Source: DASUBV01 sp963725175 (lineage in GTDB: Bacteria; Actinomycetota; Actinomycetes; Streptosporangiales; Streptosporangiaceae). Taken from it: a stretch of 64,000 bases of DNA. Location of the stretch: contig CAVRXH010000006.1 of the NCBI GenBank assembly GCA_963725175.1, forward strand, positions 3,286,001 to 3,350,000, given 5' to 3'. Positions 16,957-25,174 of this stretch are shown here, piece after piece (within the stretch, counting starts at the first letter, position 1; every line of letters begins with the position of its first letter). The translations under genes and the position numbers were made by a program. The notes below the pieces were generated by a model. It searched no databases. It had not been told where the DNA came from and saw only the letters and a program-made list of their open reading frames with translations.

Positions 16957-16972
16957 TGGCACGAGTCAGGTC
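16957..16972 (-). repeat. Right terminal inverted repeat of the IS
   Basis: TGGCACGAGTCAGGTC, the exact inverse of 15220-15235, starting 6 bases after the transposase stop. Confidence 0.85.
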
Positions 16973-17172
16973 TGATCGGGCACGGACCGGGCACGTCGCT
17001 CCGCCCGTTCTGCTCCGTCCTTTCCGCTAGGTCCCGCCCGGCTTAACTATGGATCGCCGACGGGACACTCGCCATGACCTATTGCCTAGGAGTCGGCGAA
17101 GATCATCGGAAGCGAGGGCATACCAGCAACTTGGAAAATCGGTGAAGCCGCTTCCGCATAGCGTTACGGAAT

Positions 17173-19755
17173 CTACCAAGGGTCGGCGGTATTCCCGCCC
17201 GGCTCAATACCATACTTCTTAAAGGCATCGGCTTCTTCAGAACGCCCGTTCCGCACCAAGAATTCCTCAAGCTCCTTACCCGAATTTGGGTAGTTAAGAT
17301 TCTCAAGACACGAACGAAGCAGCACCTCTGCTTCCGTCTCTCGGCCGTCCCTCTCAAGAAGATTCACAAGCGCAGGCGTCGAGTAATTATTGCCGAGCGC
17401 AATCGACTTTCTCAGAAGATTTTCAGCATCCGGAATATCTGCAAGTTCAATCAAAATCAATACGGCATAGGGACTGCCGCCATCGGCTGCTCGCCTCAGC
17501 CATTCCATAGCATCACCTGACTCCCCGGCTCGCACAATCTGATCGGCAATACGATTTGCAACGATGGAACTCATACCCTCAAGTTTAAGCGACTCAATAG
17601 CAGTACGCCATACGGCTACTGCTTGATGGCCACGACCCGCTCGTTCTAGTAGTTCCGACAAGTTGCAGCACGCCGTCATGTCACCGACGTCAGCATATCG
17701 ACGTAGCCAAAATTCGGCTTCTGACACTCGTCCTTGCCCTTCTAGCCATTCAGCCAATGGCCCAGTCATGTGGAGCTGCCCGGACTCCCCAAGCCGCCGC
17801 GTCCACTCCGCGCACTCTTGATGGTGTGATGTCTGATGAAGAGCCTCTACGAGATCAAGCATCAGGTTCCCTTCACCAGTTTCAGCACCGCGACGAAACC
17901 AGTCAAGTGCAAATCTCGGGCTGAAATCGATGTACCGATAGGCAAGCTCTCTCATCGCCCATATATCACCGAGGTTCGCGGCCCTTTGCAGCCACGAATC
18001 AGCTTCGTCCAAGTCAACCAACGCGAATGGATAGGATCCAAGTATAATCATAGCCTCCGTGTCGCCTAGTTCAGCAGCCCGACGCAGCCACATCGCCGCA
18101 GCACTAGTACCCTGGGACCGCAATAGGCGCTGCGCAAGCTCCCTCATAGCCGAGGTTTCCCCAGCATTAGCAGCTCGTTGTAGAGTGTCCATCGCTTTTT
18201 CGACATGCCCGGCACGTTCAAGCGCCCACGTTAGGCGAAGCCCTCCCTCGGCTGAATAATCAGCAACAACGACCGCGCTCAAGAATTCCACAGATAGCCG
18301 TTCATAGCTTCTGATTGAAGCTTGCCACGAGATTCTCACGCGATCATCGGGATTTCTGGCGTAAATATTCAAAGCCTGCCAGACGCTGCCCGGCACAGGC
18401 AGCTCTCGGCGGCCTTGCTGGGCGTGACCATCAAGGTAGTCGTGAAGAACATACGAATCAGCAGACCCGAGCCCTGGAATTGTGCGAACAGGCTCAAGCG
18501 CTCGAATCCCATTCACCTGCCATGTCGCGCCTTCAAGCGCTGTACTAATCCAGTCTGTATTCACGACTCGATGCTCAGCGGAGAGATATCCCTCGATCGC
18601 ATGCTCTAGGAGCCGGGCGCTTGCGGGAGAGTAAAACCCAATCCTTCTAAAGTCCATTGACGCCGTGACAAGTGCACGCTCGTAGGTATCCAGACTGTTC
18701 TCGTAACGATCCAGAAGCTGAACTCCGCCCGCAAGTATCTGAGCGATGTTTCGCCGCGGACCACATGCGGTAGCAGCAATTGCTATCCGCCGGTCCAGCA
18801 GAGCGACGCTATCTATTATCTCATGTGGGACACCTGAGAAAGTTGCATCGACTTTAATCCTTCTTATACTATTCAAGCTAAGAAGCTTGCGAACTCTCGC
18901 TGTATGATCCGGCTGATTCTCGGGAGGGCGGGCAGTAAGAGTTCGCCAGTATTTCGGCCACATCGTTCCAATGATCGTCACCGATTGGCTTGAGTTAACC
19001 AGTAGCGCGGTCAAAAGGTTGGCCAGCTTCGGAGACTCTTCCCCATCCAGATACATTTGCGTCTCATCTAGCCATACAATATGGCCGCTCAGGTCATACT
19101 TCTTTTCCAATATCCCGGATAGCTCCTCCGGGCTCGTGGGAAAAATTACGGGCTTGTTGGGTACTGTTTCTTTGATGCCTTCAAGGCATGCGCGTGTCTT
19201 GCCGGCTCCTGATTCGCCCACGACCACAATGAATATCGGCTTGCTATCTTCGCGCAATGCCGAATGTATCTCTGAATCGCATGCCCTCGCTATGTAGATT
19301 GGCGGTTCCTCCACCTGATCTTGACCAATGGCAGCGGCCTCCTTAATGGCCTTCTTGACTCCAAGATCGCTTGGATTCCATTCGGCGATTGGGCGCGCCA
19401 ATAGCTTCGGCTCTTGCCGCGCGTGAGCTTGCCGAGAAGCACGCCAAACAGCATCCATGACTTTAGTCAAGTCATCATGCGTTTTACGCCACCAAGCCAG
19501 GCTTGCCAACTCAGGGGAGAGTTGACGGCCGTGGCTATGGGCGTAGGTCGTGCAAGCTTGTACCAGCTCGGCCACTAGTTCCCACTTCGGCACCCGCTTT
19601 CCGTTGCCGTTGAGGAGATCACTCAAAGTCGCTTGGCCGGGCTGGATAGCCATCGAGCGCCGAAGGACAGCGAGTGATGGCGAGCCGGAACTTTGCCGCA
19701 GATCTCTCAAACGCGAGCAGAAGTACTCCAAAGCTTCGGGCGTCGGCTGAGGCAT
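17173..19755 (-). CDS. HTH-STAND NTPase with Sel1-like repeats
   Basis: The 860-residue product starts with an XRE-like helix-turn-helix region (residues about 5-70). A P-loop NTPase domain of the STAND type follows: Walker A GESGAGKT at about 180-187 and Walker B HIVWLDE at 225-231. A winged-helix-like region fills about 330-480. The C-terminal half consists of Sel1/TPR-type helical repeats of about 35 residues (ELGDTEAMIILGSY, NLGDIWAMRELAYRYID). Such proteins act as ligand-sensing switches, several of them antiphage. GAAGG before ATG 19755 fixes the start. Codon use is clearly lower in GC than in the flanks, consistent with transfer. Confidence 0.75.
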   Translation of the reverse strand: MPQPTPEALEYFCSRLRDLRQSSGSPSLAVLRRSMAIQPGQATLSDLLNGNGKRVPKWELVAELVQACTTYAHSHGRQLSPELASLAWWRKTHDDLTKVMDAVWRASRQAHARQEPKLLARPIAEWNPSDLGVKKAIKEAAAIGQDQVEEPPIYIARACDSEIHSALREDSKPIFIVVVGESGAGKTRACLEGIKETVPNKPVIFPTSPEELSGILEKKYDLSGHIVWLDETQMYLDGEESPKLANLLTALLVNSSQSVTIIGTMWPKYWRTLTARPPENQPDHTARVRKLLSLNSIRRIKVDATFSGVPHEIIDSVALLDRRIAIAATACGPRRNIAQILAGGVQLLDRYENSLDTYERALVTASMDFRRIGFYSPASARLLEHAIEGYLSAEHRVVNTDWISTALEGATWQVNGIRALEPVRTIPGLGSADSYVLHDYLDGHAQQGRRELPVPGSVWQALNIYARNPDDRVRISWQASIRSYERLSVEFLSAVVVADYSAEGGLRLTWALERAGHVEKAMDTLQRAANAGETSAMRELAQRLLRSQGTSAAAMWLRRAAELGDTEAMIILGSYPFALVDLDEADSWLQRAANLGDIWAMRELAYRYIDFSPRFALDWFRRGAETGEGNLMLDLVEALHQTSHHQECAEWTRRLGESGQLHMTGPLAEWLEGQGRVSEAEFWLRRYADVGDMTACCNLSELLERAGRGHQAVAVWRTAIESLKLEGMSSIVANRIADQIVRAGESGDAMEWLRRAADGGSPYAVLILIELADIPDAENLLRKSIALGNNYSTPALVNLLERDGRETEAEVLLRSCLENLNYPNSGKELEEFLVRNGRSEEADAFKKYGIEPGGNTADPW

Positions 19756-19918
19756 GAAAGACCTTCGGCGTTCGGTGTTGATCGGTGTCAGCCAGGGAGC
19801 TTACCGCCACTAGCAGGGCACTTAGGCGCGTCTTCGGACTCCTTCGCCGTTGGACCGCAGCCACCCTCTGACCGAGGAAGGTGCTGAACGTCGTCAGTCA
19901 CGCGAGAAAGGGTTGCCA

Positions 19919-20128
19919 ATGCAAGTTGACTCGGAGGAGATCGCCTCGCTTGCTGCAGGTGCGGCACTCAGCCACGTGACGCTGTCAGTCGCAGCGATAT
20001 TCATCTTGGCGGTTTTGATCTTCATGGGCGTGGTGCTCCCGGCTGTCTGGTCGGCGAAGCCATGCCGACGCAAGGCGGCTGGAGCGGTACTTGAGCAAAT
20101 CCTCGACTGCATCCGCAAGCGGCCGTAA
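19919..20128 (+). CDS. Small single-pass membrane protein
   Basis: A 69-residue product with one hydrophobic helix (LSVAAIFILAVLIFMGVVLP) followed by a basic tail (AVWSAKPCRRKAAGAVL). GAGAAAGGG lies 7 bases before ATG 19919. It diverges from the STAND gene across a 163-base region. Membrane partners next to STAND ATPases can be effectors, but small proteins of this shape are also common beside actinomycete integrases, so the role is open. Confidence 0.55.
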   Translation: MQVDSEEIASLAAGAALSHVTLSVAAIFILAVLIFMGVVLPAVWSAKPCRRKAAGAVLEQILDCIRKRP

Positions 20129-20131
20129 CGA

Positions 20132-20671
20132 GTGCTTGTCAGGAGGCAGAAGGGTGGATTGTGCACGCTGTCCGGCGAGGGCTGGGGCCTGCTGGAGTTC
20201 AGCGAGATCAGCTCGGCCGCCGGGCGTAACTGGACCGATGACGGCCAGGTCCACGCGGCGAGCAGGCCCAAGAGCGGCCCTCGTAACGCGGTCCGGCGCG
20301 TCCCGGTCCCGCCGGTGCTGGTCCAGATGATCCGCGAGCACATCGAGCTGTACGGCACCGGGCCGGACGGACGGCTGTTCCGGACCTACAAGGGCGGGAT
20401 CTACCTGCCGTCCACGCTGTGGAACGTGCTGCAGAAGGCCCGCAAGGCCGCCTTCACCGAAGCCCAGCAAGCGTCGCTGCTGGCACACAAGCCCTACGAC
20501 TTCCGGCACGCGGGCGTCTCCTGGCGGCTCAACGCCGGGACACCGGCCCCGCTGGTCGCCGAGTGGGCCGGGCACACCGTCGAACTCCTGCTGCGCATCT
20601 ACGCGCACTGCATCGACGGCGATGACGACCGCTGGTTCGGCCCGATGGATGACGCGCTCGGCCGGGACTGA
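20132..20671 (+). pseudogene. Truncated tyrosine integrase (catalytic domain only)
   Basis: The frame encodes the C-terminal catalytic domain: an H-x-x-R box (YDFRHAGVSWRLNAG) and a tyrosine tail (EWAGHTVELLLRIYAHC). The N-terminal core-binding domain and the first catalytic arginine segment are missing; the first 30 residues do not look native. It stops about 150 bases before the tRNA-like sequence, the usual layout of integrase and attachment site, so this is probably the right end of a decayed integrated element. Confidence 0.75.
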
Positions 20672-20818
20672 CCTGGACCGATGGCCACCTGGCTGTTCCG
20701 CGTATGTTCCGGGAACCGCGATGAACGGCGGCATTCAGCGGCATCTGGCCGCACAAGATCAAACTGCCCGAACGGGCGTAAGAGCAGGTCACCGGCCGTA
20801 TGGCCTGGTTCCGGCGGG

Positions 20819-20918
20819 CGCCCCCAGCAGGATTCGAACCTGCGCACACGGCTCCGGAGGCCGTGGACCTCAAGCCCTCAGCCTCGCGGTAAGCGCTCTG
20901 CCCGCCCAGAGCGGGGGC
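20819..20918 (-). tRNA. tRNA-Arg(CCG)-like sequence, interrupted or pseudogene
   Basis: Read on the minus strand, the 3' half is canonical: anticodon stem ACGGC/GCCGT, loop CTCCGGA (anticodon CCG), T arm GCAGG-TTCGAAT-CCTGC, and acceptor strand TGGGGGC. At the 5' end GCCCCCG can pair with that acceptor strand, and GCTCTG...CAGAGC resembles a D arm. Between the D-like arm and the anticodon stem lie about 29 extra bases (20863-20893), and the usual TA at positions 8-9 is absent. It is either a chimera made by element insertion, a decayed gene, or an unusual insertion-bearing tRNA. CCA is not encoded. Confidence 0.5.
20841..20863 (-). repeat. Second copy of the 23-bp tRNA core (att-like)
   Basis: Identical and in the same orientation to 14901-14923. 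It lies in the anticodon arm and variable region of the tRNA-like sequence, 170 bases after the truncated integrase. The 5.9 kb between the copies holds the IS, the STAND gene, the small membrane protein and the integrase relic. Confidence 0.55.
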
Positions 20919-21398
20919 CTATAGGGAGCGCCCCCGCCGGCCTGATCATGCAGGCGGGAGGCCAGAACGACCAGATCCGCCGGCTCCAGTCGAAGATCAT
21001 CAGACAACCGGCAGGCGCGCGCCGAACGACAGCTACGTGAACAGGGTTCTACGTGATCGGCTCCCGGCCAGGATCGATGCCCCGCGAGTCAGCTCGACCG
21101 CACAAACCGGGCCTGCTATCGCCAGTGACCCGGTCTCCTGGCTTCAGCACTGGACAGGACCCACAGAGAGCTGGCCAGGCGACATCTCAGGGCTCCCGGC
21201 ATACGATGGTCTGCAAAGAGAGCTGAACTGGGCGTTGCTACTCGCCTGGCGTGGGCGCCGTGGGGTACCGTGAACGGCATGAATCCCCGACTCGGGGAAA
21301 CTTTCCGCGTTTCGGTGTCTGAGTCCCCCCTCGGACACTTCTCGTGCATATCCGGCATAGCTCGGATTAGGCAGCCCCTGGTGCTGGCGAGGAGGCAC
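20919..21398. other. Intergenic stretch
   Basis: No gene or clear element is seen between the tRNA-like sequence and the small antitoxin gene. It may span the boundary between the accessory region and the chromosome. Confidence 0.5.
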
Positions 21399-21587
21399 AT
21401 GACCGCGCACGCCGAAGACATGGTCTTGGTCTCGCAAGCAGAGCTGGACGCGCTCCGCGCTGAGAACCGGCGCCTGCGGCGTGAGGCCGGGGATCGTGAG
21501 GCTCTCAAGCGCATCCGGTCGGACTCCGGGGAAGGCCGTACCTTCACCCGTGATGAACTGGCGGAGGCCTGGGGAATTAGTGAGTGA
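21399..21587 (+). CDS. Antitoxin-like partner of an interrupted toxin
   Basis: A 62-residue acidic, helical protein (VLVSQAELDALRAENRRLRREA) ending in a helix-turn-helix-like stretch (TFTRDELAEAWGISE). GGAGG precedes ATG 21399. Its last codons overlap the next frame by 8 bases, as in type II toxin-antitoxin operons with an antitoxin encoded first. Family assignment is tentative. Confidence 0.6.
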   Translation: MTAHAEDMVLVSQAELDALRAENRRLRREAGDREALKRIRSDSGEGRTFTRDELAEAWGISE

Positions 21588-21731
21588 CCGGGTCCTTCGC
21601 TTCCCCGACAGGGCCTGGGATGAGATAGAAGGGCTGCCGCAGCCACTTCGGAACGCCGCCCACAGAGCGATTTTCCATCTGCTCGAAGAGCCAGTTCCCA
21701 CGCTCGCCGACCCGTTTCCCGAGGAAGATCC
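21580..21731 (+). pseudogene. RelE-like toxin, 5' part, interrupted by an IS
   Basis: From GTG 21580 the frame reads VLRFPDRAWDEIEGLPQPLR and HRAIFHLLEEPVPTLADPFPEEDP, which resembles the front half of an actinomycete RelE/ParE-type toxin. It is cut off at 21732 by an IS5-family element; the rest of the toxin (AYRLHLPTDGMTIWYTVTKV) reappears after the element at about 22652-22735. Even after removal of the element the two parts are one base out of frame, so the toxin is dead. Confidence 0.65.
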
Positions 21732-21734
21732 ACT

Positions 21735-22648
21735 GAGCCTTTTTCATACTGGTTGTAGCGGCTCGGTCACAGTTTGAGAGTGGAGCGGCATGTTGCCGCT
21801 GGAGACGACGAAGCCCCTGGTAGCTGAGGCGGTTTCCACACCAGCTTCATTCGTCCAGGGGCTTCTTCATGCTGTTTTTACCGTGCCGCGCTCCCGCTGT
21901 CGCGCCAGGCTCTCTCCTTCGTCGCCGGGATCATCCGCCGGCATAGGGCCTCCATCGGATCGGCGCGGCGGAAGCTGAACCCCGGGCAGCAGGCCCTGCT
22001 GGTGCTCGTGCACCTGCGCAAGGGCGAGGCATTCGCGCATGTCGCGGCGGGTTTCGGGGTCGGGATGGCAACTGCCTGGCGGTACGTGACCGAGACCGTC
22101 GCGCTGCTGGCGGCCCGCGCCCCGAAGCTGCGCCAGGCGGTGCGGGCCGCGGTGAAGGCCGGGTACCCGCTCGCGGTCCTGGACGGGACGCTGATCCGGA
22201 CCGGCCGGGTGGCTGCGGACCGGCCGTTCTACTCCGGCAAGCACCGCTGCCACGGAATGAACCTGCAGGTCCTTGCGGGACCGGCCGGGCAGCTGCTGTG
22301 GGTGTCAGGGTCGCTGCCCGGCTCGGTCCACGACATGAAAGCCGCCTGGATCCGGGGCATCGAGCGTGAGATGGCCGCAGCCGGCCTCGCCACGCTGGCC
22401 GACAAGGGCGACCACGGTGTGCCGCGCACGCGAAGACCCCGTACCGGGGCAGGGGGAAGCCCGAGTCGCAGAAAGCCGCCAACCGCGCGCACGCGAAACT
22501 CCGCTCACCCGGAGAAAGAGCAAACGCACAGCTCAAGACATGGAAGATCCTCACCCGGCTACGCTGCTGCCCCTGGCGAGCCGACCAGATCGCCAAAGCC
22601 ATCCTCGTTTTGCAGGGTCGTGAGACCAAAGCAGGTTGAAAAATGCTC
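21735..22648 (+). mobile_element. IS5-family insertion sequence, decayed
   Basis: The element is about 914 bp. Its imperfect ends match at 15 of 19 positions when the terminal base is included (left GAGCCTTTTTCATACTGG, right read inward GAGCATTTTTCAACCTGC). ACT flanks it on both sides (21732-21734 and 22649-22651), a 3-bp target duplication. It carries one transposase with two frameshifts and splits a toxin gene. Confidence 0.75.
21869..22639 (+). pseudogene. IS5-family (DDE_Tnp_4) transposase, two frameshifts
   Basis: Three consecutive frames together give a familiar transposase. It begins ATG CTG at 21869, then a run of five T (one too many) shifts the frame. The middle reads YRAALPLSRQALSFVAGII, HLRKGEAFAHVAAGFG and VLDGTLI...PFYSGKHRCHGMNLQV. 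After a second shift near 22410-22430 the tail reads PESQKAANRAHAKLRSPGER and LKTWKILTRLRCCPWRADQI. The D-D-E catalytic residues are still encoded, but no intact protein can be made. Confidence 0.75.
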
Positions 22649-22651
22649 ACT

Positions 22652-22740
22652 GCCTGTGCCTATCGTCTCCACCTGCCAACGGACGGCATGACGATCTGGT
22701 ACACGGTAACGAAGGTCCCAGACGGGCAGAAGGCGGCACC
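22652..22740 (+). pseudogene. RelE-like toxin, 3' part after the IS
   Basis: The frame reads AYRLHLPTDGMTIWYTVTKV, the usual beta-strand end of RelE-type toxins. It follows the right copy of the ACT target duplication. Adding one base before GCC TAT would restore the frame with the 5' part, so an extra 1-nt deletion has occurred. After VPDGQ the sequence no longer looks like a toxin. Confidence 0.6.
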
Positions 22741-23169
22741 GAAGCCACTGTCGCCTTGCTCCTCGGGCGTGGTGTCGGGTCAGCCTGACCCGTTGCCGTC
22801 GTCCCGCAGAGCGGCAGAGAACCAAGGCCAATGCTCGGGGTGACCTCGAAGGCGTGCGGGGCTGCAGGTCCGCTGCGGTGCCGAGACTGCCGGGCGTAGT
22901 CATGACGGCGGCGGCCGGAGCCGGGAGTCCACTGAGCGCCGACGGGCCGCAGGATGCTCCCCGGCGGTGGCCGTTGACAGGCGGCCGGCTGGACGTCCCT
23001 CCGTAGGAATGGCCTGCGACGGAACACCCGGCCAATCGCCTCTTGACCGCGGCTTGAAGGCTGATTTACATTCAATTTTATCTTCGGGGACATCTCAGCT
23101 CCGGCCGGTCAAATACGGCTGCCGGACCTCATGAAATCGCCGCTCAGGAGAATTCGGCAGGAGGACGCC
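22741..23169. other. Intergenic stretch upstream of a secreted repeat protein
   Basis: No gene is visible. Near 23043-23090 TTGACC and TTGAAG are followed by an AT-rich stretch (TTTACATTCAATTTTATC), a reasonable promoter for the secreted protein. Confidence 0.45.
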
Positions 23170-23766
23170 ATGCGCGTGATCAGAGGATTCTTAGGTCTTA
23201 CCGGCGCCGTCCTTCTCACTCAGGGTTTCCTCATCTGGGGCCTGGGCCTGGCTCCTGCCAGCGCATCCACGGTGCAGTGCTCGTCGGCGCCGATACCATC
23301 CGGGTATGTCGTTACGGGGATCTCGACAACCATTGGCTGCGGCACGGCTCCGAACAACACCTACTACCTCTCCCCACCTGCCAACGGGGTCGCGATGTGC
23401 AGTGCGGCGATGGCCGTGCCGACTCCCTGGGTGGCCAGGGGGATCTCCAACACAACCGGCTGCGGCCCAAGCTATGGCTACGGGAATACTTACTATCTCG
23501 CCACCCCGCAAAACGGAACAGCCATGTGCAGCGTGGCTACTCCGGTGCCATCGGGCTACGTGGCCACCGGAGTGACCAACACCACCGGCTGCGGCCCGTC
23601 CGTCAGTCCGGGCAACACCTACACAATTCGGCAGCCCGTCAGCGGAACGGCGATGTGCAACCAGGTCAGCAGCCCGCCTCCCGGCTGGGTAGTCACCGGC
23701 TCCGCCAACACAACCGGCTGCGGTCCATCGACGAGCGAGGGAAACACCTCCTGGATTAAGCCATAA
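23170..23766 (+). CDS. Secreted protein with four cysteine-pair repeats
   Basis: The 198-residue product has a signal peptide (FLGLTGAVLLTQGFLIWGLG, cleavage after ASA) and then four tandem repeats of about 42 residues. Each repeat has the frame x-C-S-x5-P-x2-Y/W-V-x-x-G-x3-T-T-x-C-G-(x)n-G/N-N-T-Y, so each carries two cysteines, probably as one disulfide. NTTGCGPS recurs in repeats 2-4. AGGAGG precedes ATG 23170. It is likely an extracellular or wall-associated small beta-rich protein; I know no function for it. Confidence 0.7.
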   Translation: MRVIRGFLGLTGAVLLTQGFLIWGLGLAPASASTVQCSSAPIPSGYVVTGISTTIGCGTAPNNTYYLSPPANGVAMCSAAMAVPTPWVARGISNTTGCGPSYGYGNTYYLATPQNGTAMCSVATPVPSGYVATGVTNTTGCGPSVSPGNTYTIRQPVSGTAMCNQVSSPPPGWVVTGSANTTGCGPSTSEGNTSWIKP

Positions 23767-23942
23767 AGACAGGTGATCAGCCAGTCATCACAGAGCAGTG
23801 TGGCGCCGTTGTTAAGGCCCCGGCTCCTGGGCCGACGGAGGGTAGCCGTGAGCGCCACGCCCTGGCGAACGCCCGCCGCTGCTTGGAGACCTTGCGAGCT
23901 GACCCGCGCTCATGTCCATCGCCGCCTGGCGACCCTAGGTGT

Positions 23943-23961
23943 GTAATACGAATCGTGTTAC
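23943..23961. promoter_or_regulatory. Operator candidate over the MazEF-type promoter
   Basis: GTAATACGA-A-TCGTGTTAC is a palindrome with one mismatch. It overlaps the -10 box TACGCT (23959-23964), which lies 6 bases before ATG 23971. Antitoxins of the ribbon-helix-helix type usually repress their own operon through such a site. Confidence 0.55.
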
Positions 23962-23970
23962 GCTCGGTTC

Positions 23971-24201
23971 ATGGAAGTTATGACGGTACGGGTGGACGGA
24001 AAGACGCGCAAAGAACTCGACCAGATAGTCGAAGAGCTCGGCGGGTCAACATCTGAGGCGATCCGCAAGGCCATCCACCTGGCGTGGTTCACCACCATGC
24101 AGGACCGGATGCGCCGGGAGTCGGCCGAGATCGCCAGCGATCCGGCTGAGCGAGAGGAAGCGGAGCAGATCCGCGAGTGGGCCCGTTACCTTGCTTCGTA
24201 A
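23971..24201 (+). CDS. Ribbon-helix-helix antitoxin
   Basis: The 76-residue product starts with a strand and two helices typical of an RHH fold (MEVMTVRVDGKTRKELDQIV, then GSTSEAIRKAIHLAW). An acidic tail follows that would bind the toxin. It should neutralise the downstream toxin and repress the operon. The transcript appears leaderless (TACGCT 6 bases before ATG). The stop overlaps the toxin start by 11 bases. Confidence 0.8.
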   Translation: MEVMTVRVDGKTRKELDQIVEELGGSTSEAIRKAIHLAWFTTMQDRMRRESAEIASDPAEREEAEQIREWARYLAS

Positions 24202-24511
24202 GGGCTCCATCTTCCTCATCACCCTGCCTGCCCATACCGGTGATCACCTCCAGGAGGGACGGCGCTACGCCGTCGTAGTGACCGCCACGAACTTCATCGG
24301 CTCAGTCGTGACTGTCGCGCCCACCTCCACCTCGGCCCGTCCCAGCCTCACCCGGCCCGAAGCCGAGATCGAAGGCCGGAAATGCCGCATCCTGCTCGAG
24401 CAGATGCTCGGTGTCGACATCACCAAGCTGAGCAACTGGATCGGCGTGCTCGATGACGACGAGATGGACGCACTCGACGACGCCCTGCGCCTCTACCACG
24501 GCCTCCTCTAG
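24191..24511 (+). CDS. MazF/PemK-like endoribonuclease toxin
   Basis: The 106-residue product follows the MazF fold: KGSIFLITLPAHTGDHLQEG, then RRYAVVVTATNF, TVAPTSTSARPS and a central CRILLEQMLGVD strand. The toxin would cut RNA in the cytoplasm when its antitoxin is degraded. It begins with TTG 24191 inside the antitoxin gene, which couples translation and keeps toxin below antitoxin level. Length is normal for the family. Confidence 0.75.
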   Translation: MLRKGSIFLITLPAHTGDHLQEGRRYAVVVTATNFIGSVVTVAPTSTSARPSLTRPEAEIEGRKCRILLEQMLGVDITKLSNWIGVLDDDEMDALDDALRLYHGLL

Positions 24512-24632
24512 CCCCGCAGGAACTGCGGCGCGAGGCCGGGCCACCCCGAAGACGGGCAGGCAGTCACGGCCGCAGCCGAGGGGACGGACCGCGCCGACAG
24601 ACATCAGAACATGATCTGAATAAGCTTGCGGC

Positions 24633-25103
24633 ATGAGCGCACAGCCTTCGGACGCGGTCACCTTCTCGGACCTGTCCCGCAATCCGCGGGCGGTCGCCGA
24701 GCGTGCCCGGCGGCTGGGCAGGCTGCGGGTGACCCACCGCGATGCCCCCGATTTCTATCTGACGGCGGCTGACAGGGAGGAAGAGCGGGACGAGAACCTG
24801 GTGACCGCCTCCCGGATGTTCGCCGCGCTGGCCCGCAGCCAGTCCGGCGCGCGCGCCGTCGCCTCGGCCCTGGCAGAGGTCTTCCCCTGGCGCCGGCACC
24901 TGTCACCAGCCGAGCAGTCCGCCTTCGCGGAGGAGCTGATCGCCGCGCTGTCGGACGCGGCCGAGCTCACCGTCGACCGCAACGCGCACGAGGTCACCAC
25001 CGGATGGCGGGCCACCGCGCGAATCAAGGCAGACACGACCCAATACGAGCAGGCCCTCGCCCCTACAGAAGGCGACTTCGGGCCAGCCGAAGCCCTCAGA
25101 TGA
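24633..25103 (+). CDS. Phd/YefM-like orphan antitoxin
   Basis: The 156-residue product opens like a prevent-host-death antitoxin (VTFSDLSRNPRAVAERARRL, then VTHRDAPDFYLTAA). A long helical C-terminal part follows that is bigger than in most antitoxins (FPWRRHLSPAEQSAFAEEL). No toxin gene follows, so it may act alone as a regulator. TAAGCT at 24621-24626 lies 6 bases before ATG 24633, suggesting a leaderless transcript. Confidence 0.65.
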   Translation: MSAQPSDAVTFSDLSRNPRAVAERARRLGRLRVTHRDAPDFYLTAADREEERDENLVTASRMFAALARSQSGARAVASALAEVFPWRRHLSPAEQSAFAEELIAALSDAAELTVDRNAHEVTTGWRATARIKADTTQYEQALAPTEGDFGPAEALR

Positions 25104-25174
25104 CACCGACCGCTGCTTAGAGACCCTGCGCTCCGACCCGCTCGCGCCGGGCGGCCGACCATGTCCCTTGGCTG

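Larger units (their letters stand above)
15220..16972 (+). mobile_element. IS1634-type insertion sequence
   Basis: A 1753-bp element bounded by perfect 16-bp inverted repeats (15220-15235 and 16957-16972) around one IS1634-like transposase. CTG can be read as a common 3-base flank on both sides, but a convincing longer target duplication is not visible. A solitary copy of its end lies at 7490-7503. The transposase reading frame is broken near its N-terminus. Confidence 0.85.

Noticed and set aside
15217..16975. Long target-site duplication for the IS1634-type element
   Set aside because: Only CTG can be matched on both sides; no 5-6 bp repeat is visible, so I do not claim one.
20622..20924. 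ORF reading through the tRNA-like sequence on the plus strand
   Set aside because: It is the antisense of the tRNA-like gene and has no support of its own.
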